From: Hyphomicrobiales bacterium
GTDB lineage: Bacteria; Pseudomonadota; Alphaproteobacteria; Rhizobiales; Rhizobiaceae
Direction: 5' to 3'
Assembly: GCA_900470965.1 (NCBI GenBank)
Contig: UCCS01000002.1
Location: forward strand, 39,347 to 103,346
DNA: 64,000 nt
The notes below the pieces were generated by a model. It searched no databases, was not told the DNA's origin, and saw only the letters and a program-made list of their open reading frames with translations. Positions 27,395 to 35,678 of this stretch are shown here, in pieces. Every line of letters starts with the position of its first letter. Positions within the stretch are counted from its first letter, which is position 1. The position numbers were made by a program, and so were the translations under genes.

Positions 27395-27537
27395 CTTGTC
27401 GGAAATCCGCGCGTTGATTATGGTTCGGGCGTAGAAGAGGCGGGGAGATTGAACCTGAGCGACGGCTGGCGCATCTGCTGCGGTGCAAACCGGGCAGATC
27501 GCGGCATTCGCGACACTGCCGACGGAGGAGGAAAGCC

Positions 27538-28986
27538 ATGGATAACATTCAGCTTTTGATCGATAATGAAGACCGGGCAGCGCTTTCCGGCGGCACGTAC
27601 GACCGTATCGATCCGGTGACGGGCGAGGTTGCCTCAAGGGCGGCTGCGGGCCAGCCGGACGATGCGAACGTCGCAGCCGAGGCCGCCGCGAACGCCTTTG
27701 CGCAATGGTCGGCAACCGGCCCCGGTGAGCGCCGCAAGCTGCTCCTCAAGGCCGCCGACATCATGGATTCCAAGACCGGTGAATTCACGCGCCTGATGAC
27801 CACCGAGACCGGCGCGACCGCCCCCTGGGGCGGTTTCAACACGATGTTCGCCGCCAATATCCTGCGCGAGGCCGCATCGATGACGACGCAGATCTCCGGT
27901 GAAGTCATCCCCTCCGACAAGCCCGGCACGCTTGCCATGGGCGCGCGGCAGGCCGCCGGCGTTTGCGTCGGCATCGCACCGTGGAACGCGCCAGTCATTC
28001 TCGGCACGCGCGCCATTGCCATGCCGCTGGCCTGCGGTAATACGGTGATACTGAAGGCCTCCGAAATGTGCCCCAGCACGCACCGTCTGATCGGTCAGGT
28101 CCTGCGCGAAGCCGGCTTCCCCAAGGGTGTCGTCAATGTCGTGACCAATGCGCCGGCGGATGCGGCCAAGGTCGTGGAGGCGCTGGTCGCCCATCCGGCC
28201 GTCAAGCGCATCAACTTCACCGGCTCGAGCCGCGTCGGCAAGATCATCGCGAAGCTTGCGGCCGAACATCTCAAGCCGGTTCTGCTGGAACTCGGCGGCA
28301 AGGCGCCGTTAGTCGTTCTCGACGATGCCGATCTCGATGCGGCCGTCAACGCTGCCGCCTTCGGTGCCTATATGAACCAGGGCCAGATCTGCATGTCGAC
28401 CGAACGCATCATCGTCGATGCCAAGTTGGCCGATGCCTTCGTGGAAAAGCTCGCGGCCAAGGCCAAAGCCTTGCCTGCCGGCGATCCGCGCGGCCATGTC
28501 GTTCTCGGCGCGCTCGTGACGCCGGAAGCTGCTGAGCGGGTGCAGGAAATGGTCGATGACGCCCTCGCCAAGGGTGCAGTCCTTATGGCCGGCGGCAAGC
28601 ACAGCGGTTCCATCATGGAAGCGACGCTAGTCGACCACGTCACGCCGGCCATGCGCATCTATTCGGAAGAATCATTTGGCCCCGCCAAGAGCGTGATCCG
28701 CGTGAATGGCGACGAAGAGGCAATCCGCGTTGCCAACGACACCGAATACGGCCTGTCGTCGGCTGTCTTCAGCCGCAATGTCGAGCGCGCCATGACGGTT
28801 GCCCGACGGATTGAAAGCGGGATTTGCCATATCAACGGTCCGACGGTCGGCGACGAAGCTCAAATGCCGTTTGGCGGCGTTAAGGCTTCGGGTTACGGTC
28901 GCTTCGGGGGCCGTGCGGCGATTGCCGAATTCACCGATCTGCGCTGGATCACGGTGGAAGACGCACATCAGCACTACCCGTTCTGA
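27538..28986 (+). CDS. NAD-dependent aldehyde dehydrogenase, salicylaldehyde/vanillin type
   Basis: This 482-residue enzyme oxidises an aldehyde to an acid. The NAD-binding region has APWNAPVILG and FTGSSRVGK, the catalytic Glu is in LELGGKAP and the catalytic Cys in GQICMSTER. The C-terminal HINGPTVGDEAQMPFGG and GYGRFGG are typical of the NahF/vanillin dehydrogenase branch that takes aromatic aldehydes. An operator-like palindrome lies upstream and a MarR gene follows 20 bases downstream. A 2-oxo-acid decarboxylase-like gene 0.7 kb further could provide the aldehyde. Confidence 0.92.
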   Translation: MDNIQLLIDNEDRAALSGGTYDRIDPVTGEVASRAAAGQPDDANVAAEAAANAFAQWSATGPGERRKLLLKAADIMDSKTGEFTRLMTTETGATAPWGGFNTMFAANILREAASMTTQISGEVIPSDKPGTLAMGARQAAGVCVGIAPWNAPVILGTRAIAMPLACGNTVILKASEMCPSTHRLIGQVLREAGFPKGVVNVVTNAPADAAKVVEALVAHPAVKRINFTGSSRVGKIIAKLAAEHLKPVLLELGGKAPLVVLDDADLDAAVNAAAFGAYMNQGQICMSTERIIVDAKLADAFVEKLAAKAKALPAGDPRGHVVLGALVTPEAAERVQEMVDDALAKGAVLMAGGKHSGSIMEATLVDHVTPAMRIYSEESFGPAKSVIRVNGDEEAIRVANDTEYGLSSAVFSRNVERAMTVARRIESGICHINGPTVGDEAQMPFGGVKASGYGRFGGRAAIAEFTDLRWITVEDAHQHYPF

Positions 28987-29006
28987 CGCCAAACCGGAGA
29001 GTGATC

Positions 29007-29495
29007 GTGACAGCATCAGCCAAGCCCGTCGAAGCCCTGCCGAGCCGGCATGAGAGTGACGTTCTCATCCCGACGGCCTTCAGGGAAGTCATTGGCTATC
29101 ACCTACGCGTGGCCCAGGAAATGTCTTTCCAAGCCTTCAGCGCAACGCTTGAAAGGACCGACCTGAAGCCGGGCTGGTATTCGATCCTCACGATCCTTTC
29201 CGAATATGACGGGCTGACGCCTTCGGAACTGAGCCGGGTCTGCGGTCGCGACCGCTCGACGCTGACTTCGACACTGAAAGGGCTCTCCATCCGCGGGTTG
29301 ATCGAACGGCGGCAGAACCCGGACGATCAGCGGAGCTACAGCGTTCGCCTCACGGATGACGGGCGCAGGATGCAGCAGCGGCTGCACGCCTTTGCCGAGG
29401 AACACGACAGGCGTCTCGATGCCATCGTGGGTAAGGACAAGGACGCGCTGATTGCGATCCTTGCAAGGATCGTTGGCGCGCTCGGCAAGGGCTGA
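29007..29495 (+). CDS. MarR-family transcriptional regulator
   Basis: This 162-residue winged-helix repressor has its recognition region at LTPSELSRVCGRDRSTLTST (about 72-91) and the wing RRQNPDDQRSYSVRLT. GTG 29007 is preferred as start because CCGGAGAG ends five bases upstream; a GTG at 29001 would sit inside that site. It is the second gene of an operon with the aldehyde dehydrogenase and most likely binds the palindrome at 27360-27394, releasing it when an aromatic ligand is present. Confidence 0.92.
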   Translation: MTASAKPVEALPSRHESDVLIPTAFREVIGYHLRVAQEMSFQAFSATLERTDLKPGWYSILTILSEYDGLTPSELSRVCGRDRSTLTSTLKGLSIRGLIERRQNPDDQRSYSVRLTDDGRRMQQRLHAFAEEHDRRLDAIVGKDKDALIAILARIVGALGKG

Positions 29496-29539
29496 ACACC
29501 CAATGCAGCGGGACTGGTTGGCCTGAGTCAAGCGCAGCT

Positions 29540-29665
29540 GGCAGGGGTGTTGCGCCCTTTGTCGTCACCGACCTCGTGCGGCTGGCGATCCTTATTGCCT
29601 TGCCGGTCCTTGCGACCTGGCTCCCAACAACCATTGAACAGATTGAAAGCGAGTCATATTCATGA
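29540..29665 (+). pseudogene. C-terminal tail of TRAP transporter large permease (DctM-like)
   Basis: The frame reads GVAPFVVTDLVRLAILIALP, then VLATWLPTTIEQ, up to TGA 29663-29665. This is the usual last helix of DctM/SiaM-type TRAP permeases (pFl.adlvRlalL.afP.l.lwLP). About 40 codons survive of a protein of over 400. The stop still overlaps the ATG of the ThDP gene, so that gene was once coupled to a TRAP operon. Junction with unrelated sequence is at about 29540. Confidence 0.6.
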
Positions 29666-31371
29666 TGGACACCAAGGCTCCAACTATTACCGCCGGCGGC
29701 GCACTTCTGGCGCGCCTGAAGGCCGTGGGCGTCGATTACATCTTCGCCAATTCCGGGACCGACTTTCCGCCGATCATCGAGGGGCTGGCGGAAGCCTCGG
29801 CCAAGCAGATCCCGCTGCCCAAGGCCATTGTCATTCCACATGAGAATGCCGCCATGGGCATGGCGCATGGCTATTATCTGGCGACGCGGCGCGCGCAGGC
29901 CGTCATGGCGCATACCAATGTTGGTCTCGCCAACTGTGCCATCGGCGCGATCAATGCGGCGACGGAACATGTTCCCATGCTCGTCCTTTCCGGCCGTACA
30001 CCGGTTGTCGAGAAGGGGAGGCTTGGCGCGCGCACGGTTCCAATTGGCTGGGGCCAGGAGATGCGCGATCAGGCTGCCATGATCCGCGAGTCGGTGAAGT
30101 GGGACTATGAGCTGAAATTCCCCGAACAGGCCGTCGATATTATCGATCGCGCCTTTGCGATTGCCAATTCGACGCCGCGCGGCCCGGTTTATCTCAGCCT
30201 GCCGCGCGAGGTTTTATGCGAGCCGTGCCCATCGGACGAGTTGGAGTCCCCAGCCACAATTGCCGCCGCAAGCGCAGGTCCGCGCCGCGCCGATATCGAG
30301 GCAGCCGCGAAGCTTCTGAGCGAGGCGAAGAACCCGCTGATAATAGCGCAGCGCGGTGCCGGTTCCGCGGAAGGTTTCGAGACCCTGTCGCGCCTCGCCG
30401 AGGATTGGGGCATCGCCGTCTGCCAGTACTGGGCGATCCAGCTTGCCGCGCCGACCGACCACCCGATGGCTGTGGGTGGCGATCCGGCCGAATGGCTGGC
30501 CAAGGCCGATCTCGTGCTGGTGATCGACAGCCTCGCGCCCTGGTCGCCGGACATTCATGCGCTGACACCCGGCTGCAAGGTCGTGCATATCGGTGAAGAC
30601 CCGCTCTTTGCGCGCTTCCCCATTCGCAATTTCCCCTGCGATCTGGCGCTTATCGGCGATACGGCGGATGTCATCGTAGAGCTTGCCGCAGCTGTTTCCA
30701 GCTTCCTGTCGAAGACCGAAAAGGTACGGGATGCCCGCCGCGTCAAGGTCGCATCCGTGGCCGCCAAGCGGCGTGCAGGCGTTCTGGAGCGCGCTGCCGC
30801 AGGCCGTGGGCCGGTCATGTCCAAGGCCTTTGTCAGCACCTGCCTTTCCAAGGCAATCGAGGGCAGGGACGCGGCTATCCTCTCCGAACTTGGCGCGCCG
30901 CTCGAAGAGTTGACGTTGCGTGCACCCGACACCTGGTTTCAGGAACCGCACTCCGGCGGTCTCGGCTGGTGTTTTCCCGCCGCGCTCGGCATGAAGCTCG
31001 CGCAGCCGGACAGGCTGATCGTTGCCACGATGGGCGACGGTTCCTACATGTTCTCCAACCCCGTCGCCTGCCACCAGATCGCGGAAGCGGCCGATATCCC
31101 GCTGCTCATTCTGGTTCTCAACAATTCCGAATGGGGCGCCGTGCGCCATTCCGTGCTCGGCGTTTATCCGGATGGGTATGCGGCAAAGTCAAACGCCATG
31201 CCGCTTGTCTCACTCTCACCATCGCCCGATTTTACGCTGGTCGCCGCCGCAAGCCGCGCTTGGACGGCCAAGGTTGATCAGGCTGATGATTTGCTGCCGA
31301 CCTTGGAAATAGCAATTCAACACGTGACCGCGAAAAGAACACAGGCGTTAGTGGAGATAAGGATCACTTGA
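29662..31371 (+). CDS. Thiamine-diphosphate-dependent enzyme, acetolactate synthase/benzoylformate decarboxylase superfamily
   Basis: This 569-residue enzyme has the three-domain plan of ThDP 2-oxo-acid enzymes. The catalytic Glu lies in HENAAMGMAHGYY (about 56-68), a central FAD- or nucleotide-like domain spans about 200-350, and the ThDP/Mg motif runs from GDGSYMF (about 458) to LNNSEWG (about 485). It decarboxylates or carboligates a 2-oxo acid. The substrate is unknown. The start overlaps the TRAP permease remnant. Context with an aldehyde dehydrogenase suggests a 2-oxo acid to aldehyde to acid sequence, though this link is inference. Confidence 0.85.
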   Translation: MMDTKAPTITAGGALLARLKAVGVDYIFANSGTDFPPIIEGLAEASAKQIPLPKAIVIPHENAAMGMAHGYYLATRRAQAVMAHTNVGLANCAIGAINAATEHVPMLVLSGRTPVVEKGRLGARTVPIGWGQEMRDQAAMIRESVKWDYELKFPEQAVDIIDRAFAIANSTPRGPVYLSLPREVLCEPCPSDELESPATIAAASAGPRRADIEAAAKLLSEAKNPLIIAQRGAGSAEGFETLSRLAEDWGIAVCQYWAIQLAAPTDHPMAVGGDPAEWLAKADLVLVIDSLAPWSPDIHALTPGCKVVHIGEDPLFARFPIRNFPCDLALIGDTADVIVELAAAVSSFLSKTEKVRDARRVKVASVAAKRRAGVLERAAAGRGPVMSKAFVSTCLSKAIEGRDAAILSELGAPLEELTLRAPDTWFQEPHSGGLGWCFPAALGMKLAQPDRLIVATMGDGSYMFSNPVACHQIAEAADIPLLILVLNNSEWGAVRHSVLGVYPDGYAAKSNAMPLVSLSPSPDFTLVAAASRAWTAKVDQADDLLPTLEIAIQHVTAKRTQALVEIRIT

Positions 31372-31775
31372 GCCACCCTGAAAACAGGTCAGGTGGCTGC
31401 GCAGCAGCCTGACCATCTTCTCGAAAAGAAATCGTATGATCTGCCCGACCTGACTGCCTACAAGGAATTTCGAATGCGAAACTGGCTAGACAAGCCGACC
31501 TATCTCGCCACCTTTCCTGACGACGAAAGCTTCCAAAGCTTGGTCTGAATTTACGAATCGAATGCCGGCGTAGGGCGGCAATGATCAGGCAGCAGTTATG
31601 ATCAAGTCATGCTGGCTCACACAAGTATAGCGGAGAAAAGGCCCAAGGGCGCAAGATGGAAAAGTCTCCATGCCGCCCAACAGTGAAGACGGCTGCAGCG
31701 ACGATGAGGGCACTGATGATAAGGCGGGTAGCGCAATGTGAACGGCGCTGACCATCTCCAACCCGCCGGTGACAT
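31372..31775. other. Gene-poor stretch with a short orphan frame
   Basis: No convincing gene is seen. One short frame ends NWLDKPTYLATFPDDES then FQSLV and a stop near 31548. It looks like a real protein tail, but the family is not recognised. An imperfect hairpin (GGTCA ... TGACC, 31395-31420) follows the ThDP gene. Confidence 0.4.
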
Positions 31776-31970
31776 GGGGGCAGAACAAGATTAGTCCGAA
31801 ATCGTACGCTAACCGAATTTGTGCATATTTCCCGTAGTTTGCCACTTGTGCTGAATATGAAGTTTCAGGGTGAAATGCTATTTGGGACCCAGTTTTACGA
31901 CCGAATCTTGATCTCAAGCATCACTTCCTCGGCTATACGTACGATTTCGGACTAATCTTGTTCTGACCCC
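31776..31970. mobile_element. 195-bp Tn3-like miniature inverted-repeat element
   Basis: The ends are inverted repeats. The left end begins GGGGGCAGAACAAGATTAGT and runs on through TCCGAAATCGTACG. The right end, read in reverse, starts GGGGTCAGAACAAGATTAGT and matches 32 of the first 33 bases. The left end continues CTAAC, giving the 38-bp length and the GGGG...TACGCTAA form usual for Tn3-family termini. Only about 120 bases lie between the ends, with no transposase. The flanking five bases (GACAT and GTCCA) do not match, so no target duplication remains. It fits a non-autonomous Tn3-derived miniature element. Confidence 0.7.
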
Positions 31971-32096
31971 GTCCAGGCACAGCTAAGCTATAAATGGTGA
32001 TCCAGACGAAGGCCCGTGGATCTGATGAACGCCCCACAGCAATAGCTGCGCGTTGACGGAAGCTTTTCCTTTCGTCTGAGGCGGGCGTCGCGGGCG

Positions 32097-33108
32097 CTAT
32101 GCATTCTCGGCGAGAAAGATCTGAATATCCGTTGCAGAAGAGACTGCTTCCCCCGGCAGTCGGCCCAGGAGTTTGGCGATTGTCTCAACTGCCAGACGAG
32201 CCTCCAGGAGTGGTCTTTGGTCGATAACCGCGTTGATCTTTCGGGACTTTAGCAGCATACGTCGATTAGGCGTAAGCTCATGGGTGATGACCACCGTGTC
32301 GTCGATCCTACCAAGTCGCTGTAGAGAGCTCACAATCGGCATGGCACCCGCCGACAGATGATAGATGCCTCGCAATCCAGGATCCTCCCGAAAAGCAACT
32401 TCTACGACACGTCCCGCTTCCTCTTGACTTTCCCCGGTTTCCAGAACCGCAGCGAGACTGCACCTCGGGTAGCGCTCGGTCACGATGTCGCGAAACCCGG
32501 TCTCCCGTTCGCGATGGCCGGTAATATCGCGTGACCCGGCAACTACGACGACACGACCGCCTTCCTTTCCTAGGAAGAGCCCCATCAGGTCCCCAGCCAC
32601 TCGGCCAGCTTGCCGGTCGTCAGGACCAATATACGCGGCACGGCCACAACCGGCGAGGTCTGTCGCGAGCGTAACTATTGGCATCTTGCGCGACAAAACT
32701 GCTACAGCTTCCCGGACTAGAATATCGTCTGGGCTGGTGATGATAAGGCCGTCGTAGGAGCGGCAATCGCGCACGGCTGCTGCGATCGCCGCAGGCTTTC
32801 GCGGGTCGATGTGATGGACGAAGAATTGCACATTCAGCGTCGTGTACATGCGCGATGCAAGATCGATGCCTTCGCGCAGCGACGCGTGAAATGGGTTGAC
32901 GAGCGGCTGGATGAGCACCGCGACGCGTAACGCGCGGGAGGGAGTGCGGTCCAAAGCCCGATCGATGCCGAGCGCGCGCAGCGGCCAGTACGCGGTCCTC
33001 CTTGTCAGTGCGTACTCCGCCGCGATTGTTGAGAACTCGATCCACCGTTGCGGTCGAGACACCGGCTGCCTTCGCAACGTCCGTAATGCTTATCTTCTGC
33101 GCAGCCAT
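32097..33108 (-). pseudogene. LacI-family regulator split by a frameshift in a GC-dinucleotide run
   Basis: The first 46 codons from ATG 33108 give a typical LacI helix-turn-helix ([20 protein letters not shown]). The sugar-binding domain ([18 protein letters not shown] onward to 32097) is in a different frame. The switch falls at the run GCGCGCGC (32972-32979); adding one GC unit would restore a single 337-codon gene reading [14 protein letters not shown]. It may be a real inactivating slip, a phase-variable tract or a sequencing error. Its promoter holds a perfect dyad. The divergent barrel/oxidoreductase genes are its probable targets, and loss of the repressor would leave them constitutively on. 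Confidence 0.8.
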
Positions 33109-33123
33109 TTGCCTCCCCGTCGC

Positions 33124-33151
33124 GGATTTTGATTGAATCCCATCAAAATCC
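33124..33151. promoter_or_regulatory. Perfect dyad, candidate LacI-type operator
   Basis: GGATTTTGAT (33124-33133) and ATCAAAATCC (33142-33151) are exact complements separated by eight bases. The dyad lies 16 bases upstream of the LacI-type regulator start and about 90 bases upstream of the divergent sugar-isomerase-like gene, so it could control both directions. Confidence 0.6.
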
Positions 33152-33240
33152 GACTTTGTAAACCCGATGTCTCAAGCTAAATCTCTTGGCCAAGGAGGGT
33201 CGCCCACCCGGTGAGCGACCTCGGGAAGGACCAGAATATT

Positions 33241-34164
33241 ATGAGTATAACTGTCACCACAGCACCTTGCTGCTGGGGCGTCGATGACGTGCGCAATCCG
33301 AACCTGCCTCCATGGGAGCTCGTGTTCGATGAGGTCAAGGCGGCCGGGTACGGCGGAATGGAGCTTGGCCCTTATGGCTACGTGCCTTTGGACATCGACC
33401 TGGTTTCTTCGGCCCTAACGAGCCGAGGGCTCTATATCGTGGCCGGAACGATCTTCAACGACCTTGTCGCTTTGCAAAACCGCGAGAGCCTTCTGCAACA
33501 GACCGACGAGATTTGTTCGTTGATCACCCGCCTGCCAAGGCCGCCCAAATCCGCAGGCCAGCGCTTCTCGGCGCCCTATCTGACCGTGATGGAGTGGGGA
33601 CACGACGAGCGGGATTATGCGGCGGGTCATTCCGACAGAGCGCCACGGCTTGATGACGCCGCGTGGGCCGGCATGATGGACAATATACGGGCGATCTCCG
33701 ATCTTGCCCGCGACAAATATGGCGTTCGCGCCACCATTCACCCGCATGCCGGCGGCTATATTGAATTCGAGGACGAGATTGCCCGTCTCGCCGCCGACAT
33801 CCCCCAGGACGTCGCCGGCTTCTGCCTCGACACGGGCCACACCTGGTATGCCGGCATGGACCCTGTCGAGACCCTGCGCAAGTACGCCGATCGGGTCGAC
33901 TACATCCACTTCAAGGACATCGACAAGGCCGTCTTCGACCGCGTGATGGGCGAACACATCCGTTTCTTCGAAGCTTGCGGGCAAGGCGTGATGTGCCCGA
34001 TTGGAAACGGCTGCATCGATTATCCCGCCATCCACGCGCTTCTCGATGAGCTTGGCTATGAAGGCTTCATCACTGTGGAACAAGAGCGCGACCCGCGCGA
34101 CGCCGGCGGCAGCCTCGCCGATGTGAAACTCAGCCGCGACTATCTCAAGTCGGCCGGCTTCTAA
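33241..34164 (+). CDS. Sugar phosphate isomerase/epimerase-like TIM barrel (IolE/IolI-like)
   Basis: This 307-residue protein belongs to the xylose-isomerase-like barrel family. Metal-site residues appear in HPHAGG (about 171-176), FCLDTGHTWYAG (about 196-207), HFKDID (about 228-233) and VEQERDP near the C-terminus. Relatives include inosose dehydratase IolE. ATG 33241 is used; a GTG at 33211 with a distant GGAGGG is an alternative. It is followed 19 bases later by a Gfo/Idh/MocA dehydrogenase, a usual pairing in inositol and rare-sugar breakdown. Confidence 0.87.
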   Translation: MSITVTTAPCCWGVDDVRNPNLPPWELVFDEVKAAGYGGMELGPYGYVPLDIDLVSSALTSRGLYIVAGTIFNDLVALQNRESLLQQTDEICSLITRLPRPPKSAGQRFSAPYLTVMEWGHDERDYAAGHSDRAPRLDDAAWAGMMDNIRAISDLARDKYGVRATIHPHAGGYIEFEDEIARLAADIPQDVAGFCLDTGHTWYAGMDPVETLRKYADRVDYIHFKDIDKAVFDRVMGEHIRFFEACGQGVMCPIGNGCIDYPAIHALLDELGYEGFITVEQERDPRDAGGSLADVKLSRDYLKSAGF

Positions 34165-34183
34165 TAATCCGGACGGAAAGCTC

Positions 34184-35356
34184 ATGATTTACGGAACTCG
34201 TCAGACGAAACGACCGCTACGCTGGGCAATGGTTGGTGGCGGCCGGGGCAGTCAGATCGGCTATATTCACCGCAGTGCCGCGCTTCGCGATCGCTACTTC
34301 GATCTCGTCGCCGGCGCCTTCGATATCGATGCAGAACGCGGCCGCGCCTTCGGCATCGAGCTGGGTCTTGAGGCCTCGCGATGCTACGCCGATTGGCGAA
34401 TGCTCTTCGCGGAGGAAGTAAAGCGTCCGGATGGCATCGAGGCAGTGTCGATCGCCACACCCAACAACACCCATTACGAGATCACGAAGGCAGCGCTCGA
34501 AAGCGGGCTGCATGTGGTGTGCGAAAAGCCGCTATGCTTCACGGTGGCCGAGGCCGAGGATCTTCAGCGTATTGCCGCAGAGCGTGGCCGTATTGTCGGT
34601 GTGACTTACGGTTACAGCGGCCACCAAGTGATCGAGCACGCCCGCGAACTCGTTGCAGCCGGCGAACTGGGTGAAATCCGTCTGGTAAACCTGCAATTTG
34701 CTCATGGCTTTCATAATGAGGCTGTCGAGCTTCAAAATCCGGCGACTCGCTGGCGCGTCGATCCCAAATTCGCCGGCCCAAGCTATGTGCTTGGCGATAT
34801 CGGTACACATCCGCTTTATATCTCCGAGGTCATCCTGCCTGACCTTCATATCAAGCGGCTTCTCTGCGCCCGCCAGAGCTTCGTAAAGACACGCGCACCG
34901 CTGGAAGACAACGCCATGACCCTGATGGAATATGACAACGGCGCCTTCGGCACCGTGTGGTCGAGCGCCATCAACGCGGGTTCCATGCACGGACAAAAGG
35001 TGCGCATCGTCGGGTCGAAGGCATCGATCGAGTGGTGGGACGAGCAGCCGAACCAGCTTCGCTTGGAGGTGCAGGGCGAGCCGGTGCGTATCCTGGAGCG
35101 TGGCATGGGCTACTTGCATGTAAGGGCGCTTGCCGACGATCGTATCGGTGCAGGCCATCCGGAAGGCCTTTTCGAGGCCTGGGCCAACCTTTACGACCGC
35201 TTCGCCATTGCCATGGAAGCGCGCAACGAAAACGATGCAGGCCGTTTGGCGAGCATCCGTTATCCGGGCATCGAGGCAGGTGTGGAAGGGGTGCGCTGGG
35301 TAGAGAATTGCGTGCGGTCTGCCGACCTCGGCGGACTCTGGGTCGACTATCGGTGA
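34184..35356 (+). CDS. Gfo/Idh/MocA-family NAD(P)-dependent oxidoreductase
   Basis: This 390-residue sugar or inositol dehydrogenase-like protein has the nucleotide-binding start MVGGGRGSQIGYIHRS (about 16-31), ATPNNTHYEI, the conserved EKP in CEKPLCF (about 113-119) and the active-site GDIGTHP (about 204-210). The family oxidises or reduces the ring of sugars and inositols. It lies between two isomerase-like barrels; the three probably act in sequence on one rare sugar or cyclitol. No transporter gene is beside them. Confidence 0.9.
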   Translation: MIYGTRQTKRPLRWAMVGGGRGSQIGYIHRSAALRDRYFDLVAGAFDIDAERGRAFGIELGLEASRCYADWRMLFAEEVKRPDGIEAVSIATPNNTHYEITKAALESGLHVVCEKPLCFTVAEAEDLQRIAAERGRIVGVTYGYSGHQVIEHARELVAAGELGEIRLVNLQFAHGFHNEAVELQNPATRWRVDPKFAGPSYVLGDIGTHPLYISEVILPDLHIKRLLCARQSFVKTRAPLEDNAMTLMEYDNGAFGTVWSSAINAGSMHGQKVRIVGSKASIEWWDEQPNQLRLEVQGEPVRILERGMGYLHVRALADDRIGAGHPEGLFEAWANLYDRFAIAMEARNENDAGRLASIRYPGIEAGVEGVRWVENCVRSADLGGLWVDYR

Positions 35357-35463
35357 TTGGGTAACAGGGTACGACGGTCGCACCCTCCCTCAGGTAGAGC
35401 TGTTAATCAGGGAGGAGGGCAGCAGGGAATCCAAATTGACTATGACAGCCTATTGGGAGGCCT

Positions 35464-35629
35464 GATGGCGGGAACCCCACATGCCAAGAACATCGGTGCG
35501 TCGATGGCCTTGTTCGACGACAACTTTCTGACCGTTCGACGCAACGGCATGATCGACTACTCCAAGGAGCTTACGCGAAGTAGACGGCCTCTGGTTGCGG
35601 GCCACACCTTCCTGGCCCGCAACCGCTAA
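35464..35629 (+). CDS. Small hypothetical protein, doubtful
   Basis: A 54-codon frame from ATG 35464 has GGGAGG four bases before it and reads MAGTPHAKNIGASMALFDD, ending HTFLARNR. No family is recognised. It fills part of the 322-base gap between the oxidoreductase and the second barrel gene, where no other signal is visible. It may be a remnant of a larger gene. Confidence 0.25.
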
Positions 35630-35678
35630 GACCGCGCCAGAAAGCGCAACCTCAACACATATTCGCCCGGAGGCAGAA

